Part shown: positions 37,335-45,788 of the stretch, one piece after another
How positions within the stretch are numbered: position 1 is the stretch's first letter
Layout: each line of letters begins with the position of its first letter
Origin: Piscinibacter gummiphilus
Lineage (GTDB): Bacteria > Pseudomonadota > Gammaproteobacteria > Burkholderiales > Burkholderiaceae_C
Assembly: GCF_032681285.1 (NCBI RefSeq)
Contig: NZ_CP136338.1
Coordinates: 1-64,000 of the forward strand
Direction of reading: 5' to 3'
DNA: 64,000 nt
Made by a program: the position numbers and the translations under genes
Notes under the pieces: model-generated
Told to the model about the DNA's origin: nothing
Seen by the model: only the letters and a program-made list of their open reading frames with translations
The model's database searches: none

Positions 37335-38471
37335 TCAGCGCCGGCGTTTGGCAGGCAGCACCGAGCGCACGGCGGCGTCGAGCTGCTCTGGAGTGGGCAG
37401 CTTTCCTTGCAGCGCCGCAGGCAGCTGCGATTGCAGTCGGTACTCGGCAACGCCGATGGGATTGGCCTTGGTCTTGAGCGAGAACTCGACTTCGAGGTTG
37501 TCCTTCTCCGCGCAGAGGATGATGCCGATCGACGGCTCGTCACCTGGGCCGCGCTCCTTTTCGTTGAGCAGGTTGAGGTAGAAGTCCATCTTCCCGGCGT
37601 ACTCGGGCTCGAAGGGACCCACCTTCAGCTCGACGGCGACGAGCGACCGCAAGAAGCGGTGATAGAAGAGAAGATCGACGAAGTATTCCTTGTTGCCCAG
37701 GGTGAGGCGGTGCTGCTGGCCGATCCAGCAGAAGCCATAGCCCAGCTCCAGGATGAAATCGCGCAGGCGTTCGATGAGTCGCGCCTCAAGTTCGCGTTCC
37801 AGCACGGCCTGGCCAAGACCGAGGAACTCGAGGTTGTAGCTGCTCTTCAGCGCTTCTTCCGCCTGCTCGGCCAGATGCTCCGGGAGCACGGACGGGAAGT
37901 TGTGCGATTTGCCCTCGGCGCGTGTGCGCTCGTAGGCCTGGCCTTTCACCTGGTTGAGCAGCACGGCGCGGCTCCAGCCGAAGCGGGCGCTGCCCTTGAG
38001 GTAGTACAGCCGCGCTGCAGGGTCTGCGACCTTCATCAGCACGTTGACGTGGTGGCCCCAGGGGACGTCGACGACGAGATCTCGCACAGCTTGTGCGAGT
38101 CCTTCCGGTGAGGACAAGCCGTCCGTCGCCACGCCCTCCTGGGCGCCAGCTTCTCGCACAAGCTGTGCGAGAAAGTCGGGCGCCGTGTAGACGTCGATGG
38201 CCTGGCGCATTCGCCACAGGTTCGACGCCGAGAAGCCGGTGTTGCCAGGGTAGGCCGCCAGTAAGTCCCGCGCAACGTTCTCCACGACGGCTTCGCCCCA
38301 GCCGTGACTGGTCTGCTTTTCCTTGATGGCCAGCCCGATGTCCCAGTACAGCTCGAGCAACTCGCGATTGACTGCCCGCGCCGCGCTCAAACGGGCGCGG
38401 CCGATGCGCGCCTTCAGGTCGGCGAGGAATGCGACGTAGGCGGTGTCGGGGAGGTTCTCTTTGCTGGACAT
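37335..38471 (-). CDS. YhcG-type PD-(D/E)xK nuclease (DUF1016 family)
   Basis: The 378-residue protein has the DUF1016 N-terminal helical domain (about residues 10-150, RAVNRELLELYWDIGLAIKEKQ, WGEAVVENVARDL). Its C-terminal nuclease domain carries core residues Asp266 (YFVDLLFY), Glu281 and Lys283 (VAVELKVG). Such proteins are common on mobile elements and thought to cut DNA or help plasmid or transposon maintenance. Two reverse-complementary 19-base palindromes sit inside the coding region (about residues 101-131), apparently as an in-frame insertion. It is convergent with the ligD fragment, 9 bases away. Confidence 0.88.
   Translation of the reverse strand: MSSKENLPDTAYVAFLADLKARIGRARLSAARAVNRELLELYWDIGLAIKEKQTSHGWGEAVVENVARDLLAAYPGNTGFSASNLWRMRQAIDVYTAPDFLAQLVREAGAQEGVATDGLSSPEGLAQAVRDLVVDVPWGHHVNVLMKVADPAARLYYLKGSARFGWSRAVLLNQVKGQAYERTRAEGKSHNFPSVLPEHLAEQAEEALKSSYNLEFLGLGQAVLERELEARLIERLRDFILELGYGFCWIGQQHRLTLGNKEYFVDLLFYHRFLRSLVAVELKVGPFEPEYAGKMDFYLNLLNEKERGPGDEPSIGIILCAEKDNLEVEFSLKTKANPIGVAEYRLQSQLPAALQGKLPTPEQLDAAVRSVLPAKRRR
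38081..38171. repeat. Pair of 19-bp palindromic repeats inside the nuclease gene
   Basis: CTCGCACAGCTTGTGCGAG (38081-38099) and CTCGCACAAGCTGTGCGAG (38153-38171) are exact reverse complements of each other, and each is itself almost a palindrome. They encode the two similar peptides LAQAVRD and LAQLVRE, and the frame stays open between them. Confidence 0.85.
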
Positions 38472-38505
38472 CTGGTCAATGTAGCGAATTGGCCCGGCTC
38501 GAAAG

Positions 38506-38766
38506 TCATGCCTCCGGTGCCGACCGACTGATCAAACGCGAGTCGGTCGTGGATCCGATGACCCGCATGAGGCATGCCCTCGCGCGTTCTTCGCCGCCCG
38601 GTTCGGAGAGCGCTGCCATCGGCGTCAGGCCGTCGAGGTCGGCACGAGACTGTGCTACCCAAAGGCTCAACGGTCCCACGTGAGCGTCGATCTCTTCCGG
38701 CTGCAAGACATAGCCCATCTCCAGGAGCAGCCGTCGGACCGTTACGATCGCAACGAGGTCCTTCAT
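38506..38766 (-). CDS. Small hypothetical protein, possibly the end of an older gene
   Basis: An 86-residue frame from ATG 38766. The in-frame sequence before it (AELAYQWGLS) also looks protein-like but has no start codon before running into the recombinase gene, so the N-terminus may have been lost. The end (LTPMAALSEPGGEERARACLMRVIG) is vaguely like toxin-antitoxin DUF2384-type tails. Identity not established. Confidence 0.35.
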   Translation of the reverse strand: MKDLVAIVTVRRLLLEMGYVLQPEEIDAHVGPLSLWVAQSRADLDGLTPMAALSEPGGEERARACLMRVIGSTTDSRLISRSAPEA

Positions 38767-38797
38767 GGACAAGCCCCACTGGTAGGCGAGCTCGGCA

Positions 38798-39853
38798 CTA
38801 GACGGCCTCCTCGTAGCTGTCGAGCACCGAGCGATACCGCTCCATCTCTTCGAGATTGGCGATGCCCATCCAGCGGGCGACGTCCTCGGCGCTCTTCTTC
38901 TTGCGCAACTGTCGCAGCGCGAAGGTGTGGCGCAGCCGGAAGGCCCCGCCGGAGCCGGCGCCTGGGTCGTCGACGCCCGCTGCCTCCATCACCGCCTTCA
39001 CGGCGTCATAGTGGGCCATCTTGCCCCACTGCTGCCCGCTGCGACCGGGAAAGAGGAACGGGCCTTCCGAGCCCTTGCCCTTCGCTTTCGGCTTGTCGGG
39101 GAGACCTGCCTCCGCGCGAACCGTGAGCCAGTACCTGAGCAACTGACCCGCCCAGGGAGCGACCAGAGTTTCACGAGGCGGGCGGTTGCCATTGCCCGGG
39201 ACTTTCAACTTCCAGGGCACATCCTTCCAACGCCCGCCCGCGACCACCGGCGCATCGAGCGGAAGCTCCCGAAGCTCGCCAGGCGTCACGCCGGCGCCGA
39301 GATGGAGGGCAACGGCGGTCAGGTTCCGAAGTTCCTGCCAGCCCGACAGCTGACGGCGATCGACGGCGCCTGGTCGCACTTCGCTGAGGTAGGTCACCAG
39401 CCGGCGTGCCTGTTCGGCGTCGAGGTAGTCCAAGCCCGGCCGGTCGCTGATGTTGGCCCGCCGGATCTCGTCGCTGCGCCGGATGTATTCCGACGCCGAC
39501 TCGTTCTTCGTGGTGCCGTGGTCGGCCGCGTACCGGGTCAAAACCCGATCGACAAGGCTCAACAGCCGCCATGCATGCCGAGCACTGAGCGAGCCCCGGT
39601 TGGTGGCCTCTCGGGAAGCCAGGAAGTTCGCCAGGTCTTCTTCGTTGAGCGCGTGGAGCGTGACTGGAGGCGATTGGCCCACGCACCATGCCGTGAATGC
39701 GGCCCACATGTCTTCATAGACCTGGACTGTGGAGTCGCGTTGGAGCCGGTCGGCAGCCACCGCGGCTGCGCGCCAGGCGTCGAACGCGTGTTGGAAAGCC
39801 CCGAGAACAGTCTCGGTCTCCGGCGCTGCGAACAAGTCAGGCGTGTAGGACAT
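38798..39853 (-). CDS. Tyrosine recombinase (phage integrase / Xer family)
   Basis: The 351-residue protein has an N-terminal core-binding SAM-like domain (about residues 15-110) and a catalytic domain with the box II pattern FRLRHTFALRQLRKKKS, then WMGIANLEEMERYRS, which holds the likely nucleophilic Tyr. Box I (GVTPGELRELPL) lacks the usual Arg in the GLRxxEL position, so the active site is atypical. Next to the origin, it could resolve plasmid multimers. An attC-like dyad lies directly upstream of its start. Confidence 0.82.
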   Translation of the reverse strand: MSYTPDLFAAPETETVLGAFQHAFDAWRAAAVAADRLQRDSTVQVYEDMWAAFTAWCVGQSPPVTLHALNEEDLANFLASREATNRGSLSARHAWRLLSLVDRVLTRYAADHGTTKNESASEYIRRSDEIRRANISDRPGLDYLDAEQARRLVTYLSEVRPGAVDRRQLSGWQELRNLTAVALHLGAGVTPGELRELPLDAPVVAGGRWKDVPWKLKVPGNGNRPPRETLVAPWAGQLLRYWLTVRAEAGLPDKPKAKGKGSEGPFLFPGRSGQQWGKMAHYDAVKAVMEAAGVDDPGAGSGGAFRLRHTFALRQLRKKKSAEDVARWMGIANLEEMERYRSVLDSYEEAV

Positions 39854-39876
39854 GTGAAGCGGGATGGTACATGAAG

Positions 39877-39968
39877 CGTACTAACGCCCTGCGGCTAGTC
39901 CCAAACTACGCGGGGCTCTGCCCCGCCAAAACCCAGCCTCGAACGACGAGCGCGAAGGCGTTAGTACG
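39877..39968. repeat. Large dyad resembling an integron attC site
   Basis: CGTACTAACGCC (39877-39888) and GGCGTTAGTACG (39957-39968) are perfect 12-base inverted copies. Their TAAC...GTTA borders fit the attC pattern, and the site would be 82 bases from TAAC to GTTA, within the attC range. A second strong hairpin, GCGGGGC-TCT-GCCCCGC (39910-39926), sits inside. No class 1-type integrase is present; the adjacent tyrosine recombinase lacks the IntI-specific insertion as far as I can judge. Confidence 0.45.
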
Positions 39969-40051
39969 GTTAGACGTTGGGCACCCGGACCATGGCGGAC
40001 CGAGGCATAGCGCCTTGCCCCGACGAGCGCCAACGGAAATCCAGCCCTGAA

Positions 40052-40499
40052 AGGTGACCACCCATGGGAGGCACAGGTCCCATGGATGGACACCTCATCT
40101 CGTCCCGCTGGCCAAAGTGGCAAATTCAGCAGCATGCCCGGCCTGCTGATCCCATAAACGGCCACCAATGCGGCCTCCCATAGATGGTCACCTGCGGCGA
40201 GCGGCGGGGCGCCACCTGACAGAGAGGATTGGATCGGCGTCGGTAGCGGCCGCTGGAAGAGCGCGTCACTTCCTTCAGCGAGCCGGCTCCCACAGATGGT
40301 GACCATGCCTGGCTCCCATAAGCTGTCACCTTCGACCGACTGCGGGCAGCGCCAGGGGTTGTACACAGGCCGGGTCCCAGAGACGGTCACCTACCGCCCA
40401 TATCCAGCGACCTGAGCTCCCAGGGATGGCGACCCATCCCCCAAATCCAGACACCTGAACGCCCATGGACGGCCACCTGTGCTCCCATAGGCGGCCACC
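40052..40499. other. oriV: Iteron array, probable plasmid replication origin
   Basis: About a dozen degenerate 18-base units with consensus TCCCATRGATGGTCACCT. Examples start at 40078, 40150, 40176, 40288, 40314, 40375, 40418, 40461 and 40483, with an inverted unit at 40052-40069. They precede a Rep_3-type initiator gene, the standard layout of iteron-controlled origins where Rep monomers open the DNA and Rep dimers limit copy number. The spacing is irregular, between about 20 and 60 bases. The remaining bases to 40647 hold no gene. Confidence 0.85.
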
Positions 40500-40647
40500 A
40501 AAGATGAGCTAAGTTGTTGTGGCGGCTAGCGTTTTGGACCCGTAAAGGTATTCAAGGATCCAAAGTGCTGAGCAAAGAAGACACAACGGGCTGTGGTCTC
40601 GTGAAGTCGGATTCAGACCACAAGGGGCTCGCCGAGCCGAGCGCCTC

Positions 40648-40678
40648 AGGTTACCATTTGACCCATCACGGGTAACCT
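40648..40678. promoter_or_regulatory. Inverted repeat touching the rep start codon, likely Rep operator
   Basis: AGGTTACC (40648-40655) and GGTAACCT (40671-40678) are perfect inverted copies; the second arm ends at the base before the rep ATG. Rep_3 initiators commonly repress their own gene by binding an inverted, iteron-related repeat over the promoter, so this is a natural candidate. Confidence 0.6.
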
Positions 40679-41968
40679 ATGGCGCGCAAAAGAACCACAT
40701 CGCAGTCACCTGAAGGCCAGATCTCGCTGTTCGCCAGCAAGGAGACGCCGGACGCCTTTCGCAAGGCAGTCCAGATTGTCCATAGTAAGCCGAAGCAACC
40801 GCTCAGCTTGCTGCAGCGAAAGCTGGGCAATGCATGGGCGAAGCACGCGATTGAGAACAGCCCGGATGAGCACGGCTGGTGGGTGTTGGGCATCCGCGAC
40901 CTGGCCATCGACGTCGGCTTCGACTCCAACAACCGACAGTACCTGAAGGAATCGGCGGAGGCGCTCATGCGCATCGTGTTCGAGTGGGACGTCATGTCGC
41001 CGACGAACAAGCGCCCCTGGAAGGCCTCGGTGATGTTCCCAGAGGTCGAGATCCACGCCGACCACATCCGCTACCAGATCAGCAGCCAGCTGCGCGAGCT
41101 CATCGTGAAGCCGGAAATCTATGCGCTCATCGACATGAATGTCGTGAGACGGTTCCGCCGCGCCCCGTCGCTGGCCATTTGGGAGTTCTGCAGCCGCTAC
41201 GAGAAGATCGGCCAGACGGCCGAAGTCGAGTGGGAGAAGTTTCGGGACATGGTCCTGGGAGAGACCGCCGAAGCAGTGACGTACCAGGAGTACAAGTACT
41301 TCAAGGCCAAGGTGCTCAAGCCAGCCGTCGCTGAGATCAACGCCGAATCGAACCTGACGATCACTTTGGTCGAAGCCAAGATGGGCAAGCGGGTCACCGC
41401 CTTGCGCTTCATGATCGAGAAGAAGCTCGTCGCGGAGGAACTGGTCGACGACGGACGGGCGGTCGAGCTTATTGGCGAGCTGGTGCGCCTTGGCGTGATG
41501 CAGTCCGAGGCCAAGCGCATGGTGAAGGACCATCCGCTGGACGCGGTGAAAGCCGCGTTGGACTACACGAAGCGGCGCATGGCCGACAAGCGAGCAGAAA
41601 AGCTCGACAACCCTGCGGCCTACTTCCGACATGCACTCCAGCATCGCTACGCTGCTCCGGCCGCGGATGCACCATCGGAGGAGCCGTCGCAGCAGCCGAG
41701 CCCGAAGATGGACCTGAGAGAGGCCTACCTACAGGCACAGCTGTCCGACGTGGAAGGCTATTTCCGCGAGCTCGATGCCGAGGACCAATCTGCGCTGATC
41801 GAGCGGTACAACGAGCAAGCCATTGGGCCGCTCAAGCTCACGAAGAAGAAGCCCTCAAGGGCGGCTGAGGCGGGCTTTCGCCGGTGGCTTGTGAAGGACG
41901 TTTGGGGCGAACCCAGCCCAGAGGATCTCGTCGACTTCGCGCAACGGATTCTCGCTGCCAAGCAGTAA
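40679..41968 (+). CDS. RepB-like plasmid replication initiator (Rep_3 family)
   Basis: The 429-residue initiator has the two winged-helix domains of Rep_3 proteins in about the first 240 residues. They are recognised by LLQRKLGNAWAKHAIE, GIRDLAIDVGFDSNNRQYLKESAEALMRI, LIDMNVVRRFRRAPSLAIWEFCSRYEKIG and YQEYKYFKAKVLKPAVAEINAESNLTI. The C-terminal extension carries an acidic, alanine-rich, coiled region (AYLQAQLSDVEGYFRELDAEDQ). It binds the upstream iterons to start replication. rep, parA and parB run in one direction, the normal low-copy plasmid module. Confidence 0.92.
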   Translation: MARKRTTSQSPEGQISLFASKETPDAFRKAVQIVHSKPKQPLSLLQRKLGNAWAKHAIENSPDEHGWWVLGIRDLAIDVGFDSNNRQYLKESAEALMRIVFEWDVMSPTNKRPWKASVMFPEVEIHADHIRYQISSQLRELIVKPEIYALIDMNVVRRFRRAPSLAIWEFCSRYEKIGQTAEVEWEKFRDMVLGETAEAVTYQEYKYFKAKVLKPAVAEINAESNLTITLVEAKMGKRVTALRFMIEKKLVAEELVDDGRAVELIGELVRLGVMQSEAKRMVKDHPLDAVKAALDYTKRRMADKRAEKLDNPAAYFRHALQHRYAAPAADAPSEEPSQQPSPKMDLREAYLQAQLSDVEGYFRELDAEDQSALIERYNEQAIGPLKLTKKKPSRAAEAGFRRWLVKDVWGEPSPEDLVDFAQRILAAKQ

Positions 41969-41975
41969 GGCTCAT

Positions 41976-42027
41976 TGGCAAATTTCGAGGTCGCAGGCAA
42001 AATTGCGGCGAACCTCAGAATTTGCCA
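41976..42027. promoter_or_regulatory. Long inverted repeat before parA, likely ParA operator
   Basis: TGGCAAATTTCGAGGT (41976-41991) and ACCTCAGAATTTGCCA (42012-42027) are inverted copies with two mismatches around a 20-base centre. P1-type ParA proteins with an N-terminal DNA-binding domain repress parAB by binding such a dyad. Its position supports the parA start at 42035 rather than a TTG at 41975 inside the repeat. Confidence 0.72.
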
Positions 42028-42034
42028 TGGGCCT

Positions 42035-43237
42035 ATGAATACGGCGACGTTAGACACATCCTCCGCACAGCGGTTTTCTCTGGACGCGCTTCTGCAACTT
42101 GCGGAGGTGGCGAATCACAGCTTAGACACGGTGCGCTCAGACATGCTCGAGCCGCATCCGCGCAAGGTTCCTCCGACGTTCACGGGCGCGCAGGTGGCCC
42201 GCCTCGCCGGCGTCGAGCCGAAGCAGATGACCTACCTCGCCAAGCGCGGAGACCTGCCCGCGGGCAGCCACGAAGCGAATGGCTCGAGGCGGCTCTTCAC
42301 GCTGGAGGAGGCACGCCAGTACGTCAAGAAGCTGTCGAAGATTCCGCCGCGCCCCGCAGGGATGCCCGGCGCCACGATCGCCATCGTCAACTTCAAAGGT
42401 GGTTCGACCAAGACCACCACTGCGTTCAACCTGGCGCAGGGGCTCACGCTGCGAGGCAGGCGAGTGCTGATCTGCGACCTCGACCCGCAGGCCTCGTCGA
42501 CGACGCTCACCGGACTTCTGCCAGCAGCAGAGGTGATGGAAGAGCAGACAGCCGCTCCGCTGTTCATCCCGCCCTTGGCCGAAACCCCGAAGGACCTGCG
42601 CTATGCCGTCCAGCAGACCTATTGGGACGGGCTCGACATCATCCCGGCGGCGCCGGCGCTCTTCAGCGCCGAGATCTTCCTACCCATTCACTCGCGTGAC
42701 CCGGAAATTGCTTGGTGGGACATGCTGAACCGTGCAATCGCTCCTTTGCGCGATGAGTACGACGTGATCATCTTCGATACCGCGCCGGCACTGTCGTACC
42801 TTGCGGTCAACGCGGTGATCGCGTCGGACGGGCTCATCATGCCGGTTCCTCCAGAAACCCTTGACTTCGCTTCGTCGGTCGCGTTCTGGAACCTCCTGTC
42901 CGAAACCCTCGGGGCGCTGGCCAACGGCCGGCGATACCACAAGGACTTCGCGTTCATGCGGGTCCTGCTTTCGAAGGTCGACTCGAAGCTGGCATCAAGC
43001 CTGGTGCGGGACTGGATCATCAAGACCTATGGTCCGTACGTGCTGCCCGTGGAGATTCCCAAGAGCCCGGCCGGTTCGCTGAGCGCGGTCAAGTTTGGGA
43101 CCGTCTACGACCTGGCCAAATACGGCGGCGGCGTGGGTGCCGACACGTACGGCAAGATCCGGGACGCCTTCGACAAGTTCGTGGAGATGATCGATCTGTC
43201 GATCCAAGCGTCGATCTGGAAGGTGGCTGAAGCATGA
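42035..43237 (+). CDS. parA: ParA-family partition ATPase (type Ia, with N-terminal DNA-binding domain)
   Basis: The 400-residue ATPase has an N-terminal MerR-like helix-turn-helix (PTFTGAQVARLAGVEPKQMTYLAKRGDLPAG). Its deviant Walker A motif is NFKGGSTKTTT, followed by the A' region LICDLDPQASSTTLTGLL and Walker B-like VIIFDTAPALSYLAVNA. It forms ATP-dependent patches on nucleoid DNA that move ParB-bound plasmid, and should repress its own operon through the dyad upstream. The stop overlaps the parB start (ATGA). Confidence 0.94.
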   Translation: MNTATLDTSSAQRFSLDALLQLAEVANHSLDTVRSDMLEPHPRKVPPTFTGAQVARLAGVEPKQMTYLAKRGDLPAGSHEANGSRRLFTLEEARQYVKKLSKIPPRPAGMPGATIAIVNFKGGSTKTTTAFNLAQGLTLRGRRVLICDLDPQASSTTLTGLLPAAEVMEEQTAAPLFIPPLAETPKDLRYAVQQTYWDGLDIIPAAPALFSAEIFLPIHSRDPEIAWWDMLNRAIAPLRDEYDVIIFDTAPALSYLAVNAVIASDGLIMPVPPETLDFASSVAFWNLLSETLGALANGRRYHKDFAFMRVLLSKVDSKLASSLVRDWIIKTYGPYVLPVEIPKSPAGSLSAVKFGTVYDLAKYGGGVGADTYGKIRDAFDKFVEMIDLSIQASIWKVAEA

Positions 43238-44244
43238 GCCTACGCGACGAACTGAAGGCGAAGAGCCAAAAGGCGGTGGAGCACATGGGCGCCGCGCCGA
43301 AGGGAGCGGACGCCAAAACTGCAGCCGCAGGGAAGCCTGTGACTGCGGTCGGTGCGGTAGCGTTCATGCAACCGACCATCGATGCGCTGAACGAGCGTGT
43401 GAAGAACGCGGAAGCAGCGAACGAGGAGCTGCGGCGCAAGGTCGACGCGCAACCTACTGAGGTGGAGCTCGGGTTGCTGGACGAGAAGCCGGGACGCAAG
43501 CGGCGGCTTACCCCAGACCAGTTCGAGGAGTTGAAGGAGAACCTGCGCAACAACCCGCTGGTGCATCCGGTTGCCGTGAAGCGCTTGTCCAACGGGCGCT
43601 TCGAGATAGTCTCGGGGCACAACCGGGTGGATGCCTTCCGGGCGCTCGGCCGACACACCATCCCGGTGGTTGTGGTGGACATCGAGGAGCAGATCCTCGA
43701 CAGGACTGCGTTCTACGCGAACCTGCTGCAACCCTCACTTCCCGACTTTGAGAAGTACCTGGGCTTCAAGCGCGAGAAAGAAAAGAGCGGTGCGACGCAG
43801 AAGGAACTGGCGAAGGAGGCCGGTGTACCGGAATCCACCGTCTCCATGTTGTTCGCCTTCGAGTCACTGCCGGAGCGCGCCCGAGAGCTCATAGAGGACC
43901 GACCCACCTCCATCGGCATGAACTGTGCGGCAGAGCTCGCAAAGCTCGCCCGCGACGGGGCGGCGGAACGCGTAGTCGAAGCCGTGGAGCTGCTGCTGTC
44001 AGGCAAGCTCACGCAGAAGGAGGCGGTCAGCCACGCGGCACGCAAGCCGACCACCCCCGCGCCCCGGGGTACCACGTCGGCGCCAGTGAAGATCAAAGCT
44101 GGGCGGGTCGAGTTTTGCCAGTACGTCTCGCGCGGATCGACGCTGAGGATCGACTTCAAGGCAGAAATTGATCGGGCCGAAGCCGAGAAGCGGATCGCGG
44201 TCCTCCTGAAGGAGCTCGCGCAGGAGTCGAAGGGCGATTCATAG
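43234..44244 (+). CDS. parB: ParB-family centromere-binding protein
   Basis: The 336-residue protein has a coiled N-terminal part, then the ParB/Srx domain (RRLTPDQFEELKENLRNNPLVHPVAVKRLSNGRFEIVSGHNRVDAFRALG, with the GHNR version of the GHRR box). The helix-turn-helix domain (QKELAKEAGVPESTVSMLFAFESLPE) and a C-terminal dimer region follow. It binds a parS site and couples the plasmid to ParA. No obvious parS was identified; the repeats downstream match the iterons instead. A terminator follows the gene. Confidence 0.94.
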   Translation: MSLRDELKAKSQKAVEHMGAAPKGADAKTAAAGKPVTAVGAVAFMQPTIDALNERVKNAEAANEELRRKVDAQPTEVELGLLDEKPGRKRRLTPDQFEELKENLRNNPLVHPVAVKRLSNGRFEIVSGHNRVDAFRALGRHTIPVVVVDIEEQILDRTAFYANLLQPSLPDFEKYLGFKREKEKSGATQKELAKEAGVPESTVSMLFAFESLPERARELIEDRPTSIGMNCAAELAKLARDGAAERVVEAVELLLSGKLTQKEAVSHAARKPTTPAPRGTTSAPVKIKAGRVEFCQYVSRGSTLRIDFKAEIDRAEAEKRIAVLLKELAQESKGDS

Positions 44245-44281
44245 TTTGAATCCCTTTTAAATCAAGCACTTACCATTCTGC

Positions 44282-44310
44282 GAGCGGCCATAGGCCGCTC
44301 GTTTTGCTTT
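44282..44310 (+). terminator. Rho-independent terminator after parB
   Basis: GAGCGGCC-ATA-GGCCGCTC (44282-44300) forms a perfect 8-bp GC-rich stem followed by GTTTTGCTTT. It lies 37 bases after the parB stop and 12 bases before the converging hypothetical gene ends, so it can end the rep-par transcript. Confidence 0.85.
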
Positions 44311-44321
44311 GTGGCGGTCAA

Positions 44322-44708
44322 TCAGCTGTAAACCGTTTTGAATCGCTCTGAGTGCTGGCGAAGCAGGGAGGCGCAAGGAAGGATCACCGCCAGGTAGGGA
44401 CGGTCGCCGGAGTTCTTGTCGTCCAGCAGGCTGCATGCGTCATAGAGGGTTGATACGCCAACCTGATCGCATGACAGGTGAAAGCAAATCGCCTCGCGGA
44501 TTGCCATCTCTTTTGCAGACCTGGGCTGCCTGAGCGCGTCGATGATCGTGTCGATTGGCAGATGCGGCTTCTCCGCGCCGTTCACCCCATAGTAGTAGTC
44601 CACGATGTGCTTGATGGACTGAAGCTTTGCGCGCACTTCGGTCTCGGCCTTAGCGTACTCCGCCGAGCCGGGCTCCAAGTTTTCATTCCAAGCCGAATAA
44701 CAGGGCAT
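44322..44708 (-). CDS. Hypothetical plasmid protein (128 aa)
   Basis: ATG at 44708 with GGAGG five bases upstream gives MPCYSAWNENLEPGSAEYAKAETEVRAKLQSIKHIVDYYYG.... The protein is mostly helical, with several cysteines late (FHLSCDQVGVSTLYDACSLL). It converges with parB. No known domain is recognised, but the coding pattern and ribosome binding site are convincing. Confidence 0.6.
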   Translation of the reverse strand: MPCYSAWNENLEPGSAEYAKAETEVRAKLQSIKHIVDYYYGVNGAEKPHLPIDTIIDALRQPRSAKEMAIREAICFHLSCDQVGVSTLYDACSLLDDKNSGDRPYLAVILPCASLLRQHSERFKTVYS

Positions 44709-44756
44709 TGCGCCTCCGCTTTGGATGGCAGTCTCACGCGCACCTCCGCGCCACAA

Positions 44757-45788
44757 CTGCAGAGGCCAACTCTATCCCCGGGGGGCCGACGCAATCGGTC
44801 AGGCGGCGATGGGCGAAAGCGACTGGTCGATCGGTGCCGTCGGGCTGAGCTGGACGGCCGGGACGGGCGTTTGACCTGGTCCTAGCGCGGAAAGGCTGGC
44901 AAGGTGCGCCCGCCCGGGCCACCCATCGACCGCGGCGCCCCTCCTCAGCCACCAGGCGGAGACCGGTTTAGACAGCACGCTCCGATGCAGGTACAGCTGG
45001 ACCAGTGGTGAAACTACCTGCGCGATCAGCGACCAGTGCGGTTCAACGCCGCCGGCGCCTGGTCACCCGCCCTCCGGCGAGGCCAGGCGCAGCGCAGCCG
45101 CATCTTGAGCAGCGTCGGGCAGCCGGGGCCACCCGATCTAGCGACGCTCGCACTGGCGGAGAACGACGGCAGTGAATGGTCTGTAGAAGCATCCTAGAGA
45201 TCACCATCGCTCCGGTTGCGGCGGCGGGATCGGCGCGGTGGTGGGCCAATTGCGGCACTGAGAAGGAATGCGGCGGCATGTTTGGCGTCCAGATGCCGGC
45301 CGCCGTCCGACACCCAGCCTCTGGTGCCCACCCCCAAAGGCAGCCGACCGCGCGCCTGCACGATGACTCGAGCCTGCTCATGGCTGCGGAAGCGTCAACG
45401 CGGCGGGACTGCAAGTGGCCGCTCGGGTGAGCCATAGGTGACCGATTGTGGGATCGCGCGAGGCGCTTGGTGGGAAAGGTGACCATTCGTGGGAGTCGAT
45501 TGGCCGCGTTTGCGGGTTCACGGAGCCATCGCCATAGGCGACTTCATAGGTAATCGCACTCAAGAGGCCGGCCCCGTGCGCGGTTGCAGATCGCACGCAT
45601 CCCATGGATGGTCACCTAACGGCTGCCACTGACACCGCTCCGATGAGGCAGATCCGCTAGCGCGAGAAAGACTGGAAGAACACGCCCGGCACACCGGCTG
45701 GCCTTGGCGCTAGGGAAAGCCCTTTGAGGTTCTTCTGTCCCGGGTCGTCAAACGAGGAAGACCGGGCTTCGGAGCAAGGAGTGCAGCT
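44757..45788. other. About 1 kb without a clear gene, containing a second iteron cluster
   Basis: Only weak overlapping frames occur. The part 45436-45617 holds origin-type repeats (separate entry). The first 650 bases show nothing I can support. Confidence 0.5.
45436..45617. repeat. Second cluster of origin iterons
   Basis: Units matching the oriV iteron occur in inverted orientation at 45436-45453 (AGGTGACCGATTGTGGGA) and 45477-45494 (AGGTGACCATTCGTGGGA). A direct unit, TCCCATGGATGGTCACCT, lies at 45600-45617, and a degenerate one near 45536-45552. They lie 1.2 kb beyond parB, so Rep could bind on both sides of the rep-par block. Confidence 0.75.

Noticed and set aside
40052..40499. Origin repeats considered as a CRISPR array
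   Set aside because: The units are degenerate, irregularly spaced and partly inverted, lie next to rep, and no cas genes occur; they are iterons.
41975..42034. TTG start giving ParA 20 extra residues
   Set aside because: The segment is an inverted repeat fitting an operator, and ATG 42035 gives the usual ParA N-terminus.
45043..45486. Minus-strand frame of 147 codons in the gap after parB
   Set aside because: It runs through the second iteron cluster, has low-complexity Arg/Ala content and no ribosome binding site.
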